Positions 23,374 through 37,555 of a stretch of 64,000 bases of DNA are shown here, piece by piece. The translations under genes were made by a program, and so were the position numbers. Source of the DNA: Epiperipatus broadwayi (Eukaryota > Onychophora > Udeonychophora > Euonychophora > Peripatidae); contig JAQFVV010000003.1 in assembly GCA_028023455.1 (NCBI GenBank), positions 520,001 through 584,000 on the forward strand, read 5' to 3'. The notes under the pieces are model-generated. The model was not told the DNA's origin. It saw only the letters and a list, made by a program, of their open reading frames with translations, and did no database searches. Position 1 is the first letter of the stretch. Every line of letters starts with the position of its first letter.

Positions 23374-24450
23374 CTAAAACAAAAAATCTTTTTATTTTAA
23401 AAAAATTATATTATTATTATTTTTTTTTTTTGTATACTTCACTTAAAAAAATTTGAAATTTTATTCTAAGACTGCTCTTTTCTCTTAATTTATTGTGGGA
23501 TAAACAAAACTATATATTTATCTGACTTTAACGGGTTACACCACCCTTCCCTCCTAAAACATCTCCCATCCTACTACTACCTGCTCTGTTTACTGCTTTT
23601 AGTTAAAATTTTATTTGCCACTCAGCTAAAAAAAATTTTTTTAGCAAAAACTTAACTATTTTCCTATGTGAAAAAATAAATTTATTCTTTTTACCTCTGG
23701 CTGCTTTCCTGTGCTTGGAAAGATTTGACATTGATCATACATCACTTAGTTGAGAACAATTGGTTTACATGATTTAATTTACATTCAAGTTGTTACTGAT
23801 ACATTTAAGTTGTTACTGACTCTTTAACCATTTCATTCTTCCAGGTTTGAATCTTAAATAACACTATTTTGTGTTTGGAAATATTGAATTAAACTATTGG
23901 CAATTTTTTTTGTCTGGGTGCCAGCCAATAGATTATATATATGCTTTATTATTAACAATTTATTCACCCAAGTCTCTATTAACAAACATTTGTTGCTATT
24001 ACACAATTTTCATTTAGTTATTTTTTTATATTACAATATTTTATAGAGTGAAGATATATTTATATACAAAAACATACAGTATTTGGTTTATTTTTCTTTT
24101 ACATTTTACACCTGAAGACAAATCACAGATAGAAAAAAAAATCTCATATATTTTCCTTTCTATTTTGAGTCTGTGTACATATATAACTTTTAATTTTGGG
24201 TTCCAGCTCTTTGTGGACCCATTATTCTTATTCTTTACCACAAAATACAGCCAAAAAAATACATGTGTATTTCACACATTTCATTTTATCAACATATTCA
24301 TCATGGTGTAGGTATTTATCTAAAATCCCCACCATTTTTGAGCATTCAAAAAAAAAACCTTATATATATATGCTTAACATTATACAGGGTGTGGGAATAT
24401 CTAATAGCCCCACAATGGGCATCCAAAAACCCGGAAAAAAATATATACAA
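23374..24450. other. Probable 5' region of the gypsy relic; no gene
   Basis: Lies upstream of the minus-strand gag start, where a 5' LTR and leader would be expected. 23,520-23,600 is less A+T-rich, with a GGTTACACCACCC block that could contain the primer-binding region, but no LTR pair could be confirmed by eye. Confidence 0.3.
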
Positions 24451-26512
24451 TGTACCAGTCAAAAAACACACATCGATCCAACAAACCCCTGAATACAGGT
24501 AAAGTACCTTGAGTCTGACTATGTACAAGATAGATAAATCAGGTACATCGTGAATTCTGTCCTATTTACCTATATCCCCAGGTCAACGATCTAATCAATA
24601 ACCTTTCTCGACGATATGATCGAATTCCTTTATTTTCACTGTGCCAGCAGCTGGGTCTTAAAGCATGAGATTTGATTTTATTACATTTAAATGAGAACTT
24701 GGATGATTGGTTGATAGGTATATTTAAAAATCAAATTTTATTTCATATAAAAGTAAAATAAAATGATTCGAGAACACTGGAAGTTTGTTTTAGTTATATA
24801 TATATATATATTTATAAAATATATATATATATATATATATATTTATAAAATCATTGGGCATTCTACATTAGTTATTTTACATTAGTTTAAACTCAAGCTC
24901 AATAAAAACAAAAATACAATTTTTAAATTAATTTCATAATTATATGAGTTCCTGACGACTTTATTTTTATTAGCGGTCAGCATTGATGTTATTGACTTTG
25001 TGCAATTTATTTTGTGAAGTTTATACATCTTTCATTGTGTTTACATTTATTCTCTTTTTTTAAAAAAAATAGCAAAATTATTTCATAATTAAATGACCAC
25101 GGATTTCAAAATCTCCCGTGCACATTTATTACAAGCTTATAATAGAGCGATAGGTTTAAACATCTGCCTAATGCACATATATAAGAATGACTTAAAAAAC
25201 ATTTCTATTGAAAAAGATATTAATTAAATAGATGATTGTACTAAGGCTAATTTGACGTCTTACTCCATTAACCTATATATAAAAAAAATGATTTTTATTT
25301 ATCTTTATAAAATTAATAATTTGGATTTTCAACAACTAATGTTTTATGACATTAATGGACCTTGCTGGCATAGCTTATAAATAACTTTAAAACTCTAAGC
25401 GATTATAAAAAAACATCTATCAGTTAATTATCAAAGCAAACAAGTCACTTTAGTTGGACTTACAACTAAAATCATACCTATAATAAAATATACCGTGAAT
25501 TAGCCAAAACCAAACGATTTTAACTAATTACGCAAATGAACAAAAGAGTTGATTACTCAGGTCAAAGATCCTTTTGGTAGAATCATCTCCCTATGGCTTA
25601 CATATTAGATAGGCAAAATAAAAGCAACATAATGTTGGGTTAATAAATATACGAATGCAAAATGGAGAGAAGAAACGTAAGTAAGAAAATACAAGCCGGA
25701 TTACGGACACTTGTATGTCTATTCCAACGAAGAATAAAAGGAAAATTGATACATCCACATGCCGTGTCCATGTATTGATAGAAGATAGGAATTACAGAGA
25801 GTCCTCACATTCACCTCTACGAATTCTGCTGACAAACCAACTCTATCTCAAACACACTGTCTGTTTCACAGGTGTATGTGAAGAATGGAAGCTAACTCCA
25901 AATCACAAAATCTATGACCGTTTTAGGTCTGTTCATGAGACTCCAAGCATTGTTTATTAACCTGAGATCTTATAATTATTAAATAGGAATGAATTATAAT
26001 TAAATAGCCTTAAAATGATCTAATACTGCATAGAGAACAACCTGCGTAAACAACTACTTTATATAAATATTTAACATACAAAAAAAAACATACTTATAAA
26101 AATAAGGGAATTTAATTCTCAAAAAAAATCCCCCCTTCTTTCTTTCCTAACTTAAAAAAATGCATGATAATTAACTGACGCTGTCCATCAGCGCTGTTAC
26201 TAGGTCAAAAATCTATAACTCATTTTATTCTGTTTTGAATTGCAGAAATATAAAATAACAGAATCCCATTCTGGGAAATCTATAATAAAACTGGTTAAAG
26301 AAATTATGGCATGTTTAGTTTGAAATATATATATATATCGACATAACTTCACTTGTGAAATAAAATAGATCAAAACTATTTTATTTTAAAATTAAATCGT
26401 TCTTTCCCAAACTCCCTTTAATAAAACATAGTTTGCTCTCTTATCAAATTACTCCGAGCCCCTGTGAGTGAAGCTTGTTGAAATACAAAAAAAAATCAAA
26501 GCATGAAATAAT
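24451..26512. repeat. Dispersed repeat copy B (unoccupied paralogue of A)
   Basis: Near-identical to copy A but without the hammerhead array. It therefore preserves the empty insertion site (single TACATTAGTTATT at 24,864-24,876). It has an expanded (TA)n in the left part (24,797-24,842). Many CpG sites of copy A appear here as TpG or CpA. It is followed immediately by family L copy 2. Confidence 0.87.
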
Positions 26513-28250
<1,738 letters not shown>

Positions 28251-28899
28251 CATAAGCTTTAATTTTAAAAAAATCTAATCAAAATAGATAGTGGAATTTT
28301 ATAATTACCAGTATATTTATTATAACATAAATACATGCTTGTTTTAATTTCAAAATCAGAATTAATAAAATTTTAATGTTTTTTTTAAATGTTTAATTTA
28401 TAATGAATTTTTTTAAATCCATAATTATTTAATTTTTAACTGTTATTTCAGTGTAATATAGAAAATATCTGCAAAAAATTTTTTGTCTGTGTTTATTTCT
28501 ACTTTTCCTTTTAGCTTTATATATATGCGCATACAATTATGTTGTCTGCCATGAGTCACATAACTATCTCAATATACTTTGTCTGCACACATTTACATCC
28601 ACAGGTTTCTTTTGTTCTTTGCTTTTCATAAAATATTTCATTCTTCTTTCATTTAAATTTCTAAAGTTAATGGTCTCTTGCAAAGCCTATTTATCTAAGA
28701 AAGTACTGATATTCTCAACATTTACTTCACCCCTTAAAACAACTAAAATTGGTTTAATTTTTTAATAGCCTGCATATCATTTTTTTTTTTTAAATTTCTC
28801 TTTCTTACTGACATGCTGCTAATTTTCATGTTTATTTTATTAAAAGTATTTATAAATGAAACACACAGGTTTATTATATACCTGTGTCTTTATATGCTA
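28251..28899. other. No gene recognised; A+T-rich spacer
   Basis: Featureless apart from a small hairpin ACACAGGT..ACCTGTGT near 28,863-28,889 just outside the next foldback element. Confidence 0.4.
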
Positions 28900-29296
28900 T
28901 ATATAGGTTACATGAGCACAGACTTTCACATGACCCACCACTTTCCACACTATCTCATAACACTGATACACTTGAACACATATATATTGAAAAGATAAAT
29001 AATCACCAATATATGTATTTCATGCTAAACCAGCAATCTTCAGTTGATCCAGATTACCATCTCTACACATATATACTATAAGTGCTCAGATATATATTAA
29101 GATAGCCAAACTTCATACTTTAATGAACAGGCTTCAATCTACTCCAACTCTTCAACCGTACATCCAATTGAAAATCTGAACATATATTGGTGATTATTTA
29201 TCTTTTCAACATATATGTGTTCAAGTGTATCAGTGTTATGAGATAGTGTGGAGAGTGGTGGGTCATGTGAAAGTCTGTGCTCATATAGCCTATATA
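28900..29296. repeat. Foldback element with nearly identical arms
   Basis: The left arm 28,900-29,016 and the right arm 29,180-29,296 are reverse complements over about 115 bp with only a handful of mismatches. Landmarks: TGAGCACAGACTTTCACATG, ACACTATCTCATAACACTG, GATAAATAATCACCAATATA. The loop begins with TTTCATGCTAAACCAGCA. The same sequence, slightly changed, occurs in the loop of the foldback element at 44,796-45,709 and in the tandem array at 37.6-38.5 kb, so these belong to one family. No ORF. Confidence 0.88.
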
Positions 29297-29791
29297 TTAA
29301 AACTATTTATATAACTTCATTTTTATCTTCTGTTAAAAAAGTAAAAGTGATAATTAGTAAAAATATTTATTTAAAGACAGGCAAACCAATTTTTAACAGC
29401 TCTCTTTAGGTCAAAGACTTATTCAACAATTTTGGAAAAGAAATAGTGATAGATAAAGTATTTCTCATTATGTTAATTGTTGGGTAGAGAATGTTTAATG
29501 GTTTTCTTTATTATTTTACACTGTAGGTATGCATATTTAAATATTCACTTAGTGATCAATAATCACATGACTAGCTAAGTTGGATATGAATTTGCTAAAT
29601 TCAAATATAGATTCAATCCTTAGAAAATGTGCATAATAGACAAATATATATGTGAAAACAACAACGCTTCCATCAATATGGAAAAGCTTTCTAAAGAATA
29701 TTGATCAAAAAATGAAAAAAAAAACTATCAAATTAATCATCAATAAACACTCTTCTTATAATATATTTTTTTATTTTCAATGAAATAATCT
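29297..29791. other. No gene recognised; A+T-rich spacer
   Basis: Nothing recognisable on either strand. Confidence 0.4.
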
Positions 29792-30137
29792 GTTAAAACA
29801 GGCAAAACTCAATATATGTATTGCCACACACAGAAAGCTAGAGTAATCAATGGATGACAGAAGGCCTGTGCATAAAATCTCTATCTAGTGCCTACTCATT
29901 CAATATCCCCAGACTAGTTTTTGGCTTGTGGCCTTTGTCAGTTTGGAGCCTTAGATCTGAAAGCACTGCACCTAGATCCTAAGATCTAGATGCAGTGCTC
30001 TCAGATTTAAACTAGTCTGGGGATATTGAATGAGTAGGCACTAGATGGGGATTTTATGCACAAGCTGTCTCACATCCATTGATTACTCTAGCTTGCTGTG
30101 TATGGCAATACGTATAGTGAGTTTTGCCTGTTTTAAC
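29792..30137. repeat. Palindromic MITE-like element with hammerhead relics
   Basis: Perfect 20-bp terminal inverted repeats (GTTAAAACAGGCAAAACTCA at 29,792 and its complement ending at 30,137). The arms are highly similar almost to the centre: AGAGTAATCAATGGATG, ATTTTATGCACA, ATTGAATGAGTAGGCA, and a central GATCT-rich axis near 29,975. Same family as 3,713-4,062 and the fragment at 50,096. Both arms contain AAACTAGTCTGGGG, the 3' half of a hammerhead core (GAAAC, palindromic ACTAGT stem III, GTC, stem I strand). The CTGANGA half is eroded in the left arm and absent in the right arm. No ORF. Confidence 0.87.
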
Positions 30138-32049
30138 AACAGTTATACACAAGCATAAGAAGTGGTGGTCATATGATGTCTATTGGCTTAAAATAAAACA
30201 ATCACCATATAAATCATATAGCATGTAATATATTTACTGCTTTGCAATCTTGAATATTATTATTTGGCCATTGTTCCCCCACTGCACCTTTTTCACAACA
30301 TTCATATTTTTTGTATCTCCTTTTCAGAATTTTCTTGAATATTTACAAATATTGATTTATATTTTAGTCATTGATTTTTCTTTAAAAGGATCTGAGAGGT
30401 GATCTATTTTAAAACACAATTTTATTAAAATAGATTGCAGAGAAAAATCTGGAGCAGAAAATAATGAATTAAAATAAATGTAATATTCTGATAATGTGTT
30501 ATATATTAAAAGATATGGATTCTTATTGACTGATAAATTACTATATACTGGTATTTTTATTAAGGCTATTACTCCATTTTAAGACTTATTAGTTGTTTAT
30601 AAAAAAGATTATAAAAAAGTATGTTAAAAGAAATAACATAGATGATATAAACTTACCAAAAGTGTAATTTTTTCTAAAGAACAATAAAAGTAGACTGATT
30701 TTTATTCTTAACCTTCTGATTCATCTTTTGATTTCTAGTCATTTCAGTATTACATTAAATCAGAATCAATCAGTGGACATAGAATAGTCATTTAAAAAGA
30801 TTTAAGAATAAAATATGTAATAAATAAAATGTAAGAAATATGTGATAGGACTAGATAAATCTTATTGCTGTTTAATGCACACTAAAAAGGCAAAACTAGA
30901 ATAGAAATTTGAATTGTAAATGGGGTGTATATAGACATAGAAGAGTAATATTAAAATTTTATTTTGTGGGTGAATGATATTGAAATTTGTATGAAAAGTG
31001 AAAGAAATAGAAAGAAAGTGAAAGAGAGAATTTTTGGTTTTGGTTTAAATCTTTATGATATGAGTAGAGATTAGAAGAAAAGAGTATTGAAACAAATGAA
31101 ATGTTATTGTTAAAATGGGATAAAATAAAGAAGAAATGTGTCAATGCTGGGAAAATGAATTGGGGATTAGTTTAAAAGAGAGTAATGGGGAGGGGGAAAA
31201 TGAATTGTATATTAATGTATAATAGTTTCAGAAGATAAATAATTTAATTTGGCTAAAAAGATCTCTAACCTAAGTGAAATATACTTACTTGAAAACTTTT
31301 GATTTTATCTAAAGAAAAGCTATTTTATATTACATTGTATCGCCAATATTTTCAAGAAAATGAAGATTTTTGATTCTGGCTTATTGGGTTGTTTTTTCAT
31401 AGAAATTAATGTTTGTATAGTGCTTTATTTATATTCTGGTATTTAATCTAATAGCTCACTAATTCAAACTTTGTAAAATTTTGAATCAAAACCAATTTTC
31501 TGTCTAGACACTTAGACTTTCTAATTAGGACAATAACTAAGTGTTTAGTGTCCATGGTTGTAAGTCAACACCAGAAAAATTTTAGATATTAAAAAAATAA
31601 TATCAAAGTTATTCATTGCATAACTACCTCAACTTATATTTGGTTTATGTTTTAAAAAAGAAAGACATTATAGTTTTTCACTTGAAATTAAATATAAGGT
31701 AGAAAAATCATGGATATTTTGTTTTACCATACATTCACTTATACTTTTTGCATTTTCATATAGAAAAGCTTAAACTGGAATGTTTATATGCTTTGCGGCT
31801 CTATTGCTTTGATTATGGTCTTGTTTTAGAGATGTCAAAAGCATGCTTAGCATACTATACCAAGTGGATAAATATTACAATTTAATCTTTTTTTTTTCGC
31901 TTCCAAAGTGATTATTCCATTTTATCATATATATATACATTCAATTTATAATGTATTCATATAGTTAAAACAAAGATTACTAAAATATGTTGTGACTGAT
32001 GTAGAGACAAATATTAATGAACAAGTAAGTCAATTTGAGAAAAATGTGG
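30138..32049. other. No gene recognised; A+T-rich spacer
   Basis: Includes a purine-rich stretch (about 30,960-31,200, GAAAG-rich on the plus strand) but no recognisable gene or repeat family. Confidence 0.4.
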
Positions 32050-32639
32050 TTACTGGATGAATTGTGGCAGCTGTTTATAAGATCCTCATTAATTTATACA
32101 GACAATGCTGCTATCATCTTTAGAATTTTATTTTAAAAAGAATTAATCAAATGACCAGGCATTCCTCTTATATCAAAGCCCATGAAATATATCAAGAAAA
32201 TATTAATAGCTACAACAATTTTGGGGAGAAGCTAATTATTTATATGAAATACAATATTTCAAGATAATAAAAAACTTTACTCTGTAAAGAGAGAGAAAAA
32301 ATTATCAACGTTAAAAAATTTCAAACGTTTACTATTCACTATTAAATTCAGCTTTGAAAAAGATAAATAACGATTTAATAGTAGTAAATAAAAATATGTT
32401 TTGTATGTTAGCTTAATAATTACTAAGTATTTTTCTATTTATAAATTAGCAAAACAGTGAGTCATACTGTATTATAGTTTAATCTACATAAGATAAGAAT
32501 TTCTTATTGTAAAAAGAAAACAAAATGTCTATATATTGCAGTTTATTTTGCAAATATATGAAATTTATCAAACAATATGAACATACAACAGTTTGTATAG
32601 TTTTGGAGATACAACAGCAAACATTCTTATAGTTACTAC

Positions 32640-33700
32640 AATTTTAACAATAGCAAACAAATCATGTTGTTTCAGGAGAAATTGAACTGTGTGCAGCCAA
32701 AAATTTAGCATTACTGCTTAGTTTGAAATTTTGATCTGAAGAAAAAAATTCTATAATTATATAAAAAGATTTGAATATTATATAGATAATAAATCTATCA
32801 ATGAATGCAAAAACATTTGAAATAGATTTGCTTTGTATGTGATTACCAAAGTCACTCAAAGTTCTACAATAAATTATTGAACCTTCTAGAAGAATACTTA
32901 GCACCCTAAGAAATAAGTGCTCTTATGTATAACATTAATTCTTATCAAGTTGAACAGCAATCAATTTCAGATTTTGTCATAATGTTATAAGCTGGTTTGG
33001 GGGATTGTGCAGTCTCCATGTGAGTGCAAAACATTAATTGCCAATATTTTTTCTTAGCATAATTTTTTTGAGGCGTCAATTATAATAACACCAAAGGACA
33101 ATTGTTACAGTATTATATAGAAATTTTGCATTTTCCAGACATTGTAACCAAGGTTACAACATTGGAAATATGAAGAGCTGCCCCAAGGGATTTGAAAAAA
33201 TATATATACTATCTATATCTTACATCAGCAAAGTAGATGATCAAGTGTTCTATCAAAAATTAATGCTGAATAATCAAAGCCAAAACACTGAGAGCAGTGT
33301 TCAACAAGAAACCAAAGTTAGTCAAAAGTAAAACTTATATTTCTTTGGGCATTTCCAGTTTTGTTTACTTTGGAAGATACAAATCATACCACAAAAGAAT
33401 GTCAAATTTTAACATATCAATATTAAAATGCATAAGATGTCACAAAAAGTAATTATTTGGTGAACATGTGCCTCAAGACACTTATCAAAAGAAAAAAAAA
33501 GATCCAATATTGACATACTTTGTAAGCAACAATGATGACACAAAAACTTATGGTATTCAATGTGTTTACAACATGCATCAGAATCAATATTTTTTACCTA
33601 TCAATAAACTTTACTTTTATGATTGCAATATTAAGAATAATTGAAATAAACATAGGCTCAGAATACACATTTTTATCTTGAAATGACTGCAGATCTTAAC
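32640..33700 (+). pseudogene. Gypsy gag zinc-knuckle and protease remnants
   Basis: At about 33,363-33,480 the plus strand reads FGRYKSYHKR..., then KCIRCHKK, a stop and LFGEHVPQ. This is the layout of paired CCHC knuckles at the end of gag, with some Cys/His lost. At 33,637-33,678 it reads IIEINIGSEYTFLS, corresponding to the retropepsin active-site block (normally with Asp-Thr/Ser-Gly), so the catalytic Asp is now Asn. The part before 33,350 is coding-like (VSGEIELCAAKNLALLLSLKF near 32,673) but unassigned. Multiple stops show it is dead. Confidence 0.55.
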
Positions 33701-34142
33701 TTAAAATTACCACTACTACTGATAAACATCAATTTTCACTCTTATTATTAAGATATCCTTATACCAAATAGAATAATCATTGTAAGTATTTCATGTCAAA
33801 AGATATTAATTTCAGATGAAGTTTTTATTATACTAAATGCCCATTTTGTCTTGTTGGATAAGTATGGATCCAATACCTCTGCATCAATCTGCAATATAAT
33901 TAAGATAAAAAACTATGTGTCATGTCATATTCAATTAATAATATCAATGGATTGGATAAAATTATGACTGATAACATAAATCCTGTTTGCTTCTTGAAGA
34001 TATCCATTCACCTTCTTAAATGTATAATGCAATAAATCAAGGAGTCCATCAATTGTACAAATAAACAGTTCAATTGGTCTCACTGAGCAAAATTACTTAT
34101 AAAACAACTCATAAAAAAATCATCAAAAGTCAATGACTGGCA

Positions 34143-34770
34143 ATCAAAGAGTTTCAAGAATACTGTGAGTCTAAAGCTGACTTTATCATTGACAATGACA
34201 TTGTTTTGGTAACCAATGTATGGTTTCACATTTACAACAATCAACTGTTCCTCAAGAACTACATTATACTCACTTTGGATATCAAAAATAAAACAACTAC
34301 TCAATGCTACATGTACTGGTACAATATCAATAAGAACATTGAGTGACTAGTATGTATATGAATCTCATGCACCAACAAAAAAAATAGCCCTCCAAAAGCA
34401 TCTCTTCATTTGTTGGAGAAATAATAAGTAAATTAGCAATGAATCCATATTGATTATATTGGTTCATTAAAAAAATTAACAGTTTTTGGTTATCATTGAT
34501 GCCAAATGAATGTGGATAAAACTTAAACTAGTCAAAACAGTGTCAATATCACAATCAACAAGATGTTTCCAAGATGCATTTTCTCATCATTGATTTTTAG
34601 ATGTTCTCACATTCAAAAATGCTTTAATATTTACTAGTGACAAATATGAGAAATATTAAAAAAGTGGATATAGTATAAAATGTATTGCACCAAATCATCC
34701 AGCAACAAACAAACTATAGAAAAAAATTTTTGCAAACTCTCATAAAATTATTGACTGTTGTGAGTCAAAA
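34143..34770 (+). pseudogene. Gypsy integrase remnant
   Basis: An open stretch at 34,143-34,346 ends CYMYWYNINKNIE, the (Y/C)WPGIDKDIE-like end of the zinc-binding domain. After a gap, IHIDYIGSLKK (34,443-34,475) carries the first catalytic Asp. A frameshift leads to QFLVIIDAK. Further on come FTSDKYEKY and CIAPNHPATNKL (about 34,685-34,720), matching the APYHPATNGxxE block, in which the catalytic Glu position is lost. The order and spacing fit a Ty3/gypsy integrase core, here broken by several stops and shifts. Confidence 0.75.
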
Positions 34771-35475
34771 GCTAGGATTTACGCACTAAAAAAGGCCAAC
34801 AAATACTTCTCTAGTATTCCACAATTCTGTTTGACAATGGGGAAACTAAAGCAAAATTGTATTTAAATAATCAAATTTTAATTCAAGATATTGTAAATTG
34901 AAACAAATTCGATATAAGAATATTATATAATAACACATAGCAGTTAGTATGGGAAATTGAGATCAAATTCTATTTTATTCTAACTACAAACCTGAATGAC
35001 AGTTTGATACTATTTTAAAGAAAATCAAGAATTAATAAATATTAACTTCAGATAAATTTCATGAATTTAAGAACAACAAGGATAACTACTTATAATATTA
35101 AATTCTCACTTAAACATGCAAACATAACAGTAATTGACTCCAATAATACTTCCAACGTCAGGACATAAATCCAAGTTCTCTTCTAGTTTATTGACATATT
35201 TGTAAATGTCAGAGGCTTGCAAATTATTAAAACTTTGTTCTTTGATGGAGTAATCATCAATAAATGTGTGGGAATTATTAGAACTGTTTGTAATATTCCT
35301 ATTATTTTATACATGTAGAGCTGCCATGAATAAACATTTTTTAGACTTTTGGATCTAAAGAATCAATCAAACGACATAGTATATTCTTCTCATATCAAAG
35401 CCTGTCAAACGTGTTAAGTTATTATCAATAGCAAACATGAATATAATGAAAAAATATTTTTTTCTCAAAAGCAAA

Positions 35476-37555
35476 CTACCGGGATTCCAACCTACATCCA
35501 ATAAAAATTACTATTTTTAGATTTAGATTTTTTCTCCAATAGATAACTCTGTTAATTATCTAATAATAATCAATAACTAACTAACTATCTATTTTTAACT
35601 AAAGAGTATCAATGATGAAAAACTGCTCAAACTTTTACTAACTACTAATTGAAGACTCTAATGAATAATGTTTTCTTCTCTTTTTTTTTCATAAAGGGAT
35701 ATTTAAAAAGCTTGTACTCTGCAATAGGCTACTTAAGGATTGCTTTATCTTTAGCCTAGTTTAATTTTTAAGATATTCATCTTTCTTTTTACTTACGGAT
35801 TTTATTAATATAATATTATTTCATTTAAAAATATTTTTGTAATGTCACAGCATTAAATAATTTACTTTTAAAAGTGAATTGAAGATACAGATCTATTCAA
35901 AGAATTGTGGGTCTAATTCAACTCTTACCAAGAAACAAGACAATTAAAATTTTGCTTAATGAAAACATATTCAACAATATATATAAAAAAGATAATTAAG
36001 TTTTTATTTTTCAATTTTTAAGAAAAAAACATATTAATCTATTTTAATCATTGAACAGCAATTAAAGAAAGATTAATTTCATCCTTTTCTTCATCAGTAG
36101 AGATAATTATAATCGTTTGTCTCCCTGTGAAAATTGTGCCAGTTGTATTCTTTTTACGACCCACACAAAGATAACAGGATATCTTACTCATACAAAGATA
36201 ACACAAAAGAAAGAAATGGCACACATAAATTAAAAAAATAATTGTGGAAAAAAATCAATAAAAATTCCTATCATTACAGAGAAGACAAATTTAATCATTA
36301 ATCATATAAAAATATATGAGAGATAACAACACTTCTCCATTTAGTTTCATTCATTATGTTGCATTTTTATTAACTGGAATTCGCGAATATTCTCGATATT
36401 GATTATCTACAGCTACAAATACACACATACATAGTTACATATGTGTGTAAATTATATTTTAAAGTGTACATCTCACATCTCATCTAATTAGTCGTTTAAA
36501 AGTGAAACGGAAACCAGATACTTTTTCTCATGTGTAAATGTCTATTATTAACGGAGTTGTTATTTGAAGAGAGGAGATTTTGAATCTAGAATAATTGATG
36601 AAGAATAAGCTCCTGAAACAATGTTTATGAATAACTAATTATCATTTTGATTTTTCAACACTAACTATAATATAAATTTTAAGAATAATTATATATTTTT
36701 TCCTCATTAATAGCTTTGCAAATGGCCGCACTTGTTTTTATTAACTTATTTACAACTCCATGTGTGTTAAATCTTTCCCATCAGCAGCAAAGGTTACATT
36801 CACATTGCTTGCTTTTACAATCAGAACATTAATCTCATCTGACTAACACAAGTAAATCTAAAATCTTTACACTTTTGCTAGTTATAGTAATTAGACATCC
36901 ATTTACCAAACATGCTAGTAATTAATTGAGTTTTGGGCTGGTTTTTAAAAAAATTCCAAATCTCCTTGTAGCCTAAAACATTCCCGAGGCATATCCTGCT
37001 TGAACTAAGAATTCCAGATTAAGTGTAGTTTATAATAATATTTGTTTACATTCAAATATCAGCCTTTTAAGCTAATTGTGCATACGCTTTGCGAGTGTTA
37101 ATAATAAATGAATACTTTCTCACCAATACAAGATATAGTATTTACGCAGGAATAAAAGGAATTCCCTATTCCTATGACTCAAATGCTTATATTTGAGCAA
37201 ATCTGAAGTACTGGCAAGTAAAGTGTGAGGATAGAACCATCACTTTAAATTACTATATGCGATGTCTGAATGAATGACGTGGGTGAAATTGTCTAGAATT
37301 TACTAAATGTCATTCCAACTGAAACTTAATCATATGTAAATAAGCGTTTATTTTATATAGCATATAATATTTGTTATAATTTGATTTAAAAACAATTTAA
37401 ACTACCAACAATGGAGTATTACAATATGTGAAAAAATAAAGTGAATTTATTAACAATTCATTTCCTCAAAAAGATATGAAATTATTTATTTTTTGGCAGA
37501 TTTAAACGTTTTTTGTTTTTTTTAAGAGAAGGCTATTTTTAAAAATTATTTTTAC
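35476..37555. other. No gene recognised; A+T-rich spacer
   Basis: Scanned on both strands; no domain motif, RNA gene or repeat family was recognised. Confidence 0.4.

Larger units (their letters stand above)
32050..35475 (+). mobile_element. Decayed Ty3/gypsy LTR retrotransposon
   Basis: Plus-strand traces in the canonical order gag knuckle, protease, integrase define the element. Regions at about 32,070-32,210 and 35,290-35,440 share an LTR-like stretch (AAGAATTAATCAAATGAC versus AAGAATCAATCAAACGAC, then CTCTTATATCAAAGCC versus CTTCTCATATCAAAGCC). These are taken as 5' and 3' LTR remnants. Frameshifts and stops occur every few dozen codons, so this is an old insertion. Reverse transcriptase and RNase H were not found between protease and integrase and appear deleted or unrecognisable. 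LTR boundaries are approximate. Confidence 0.62.
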
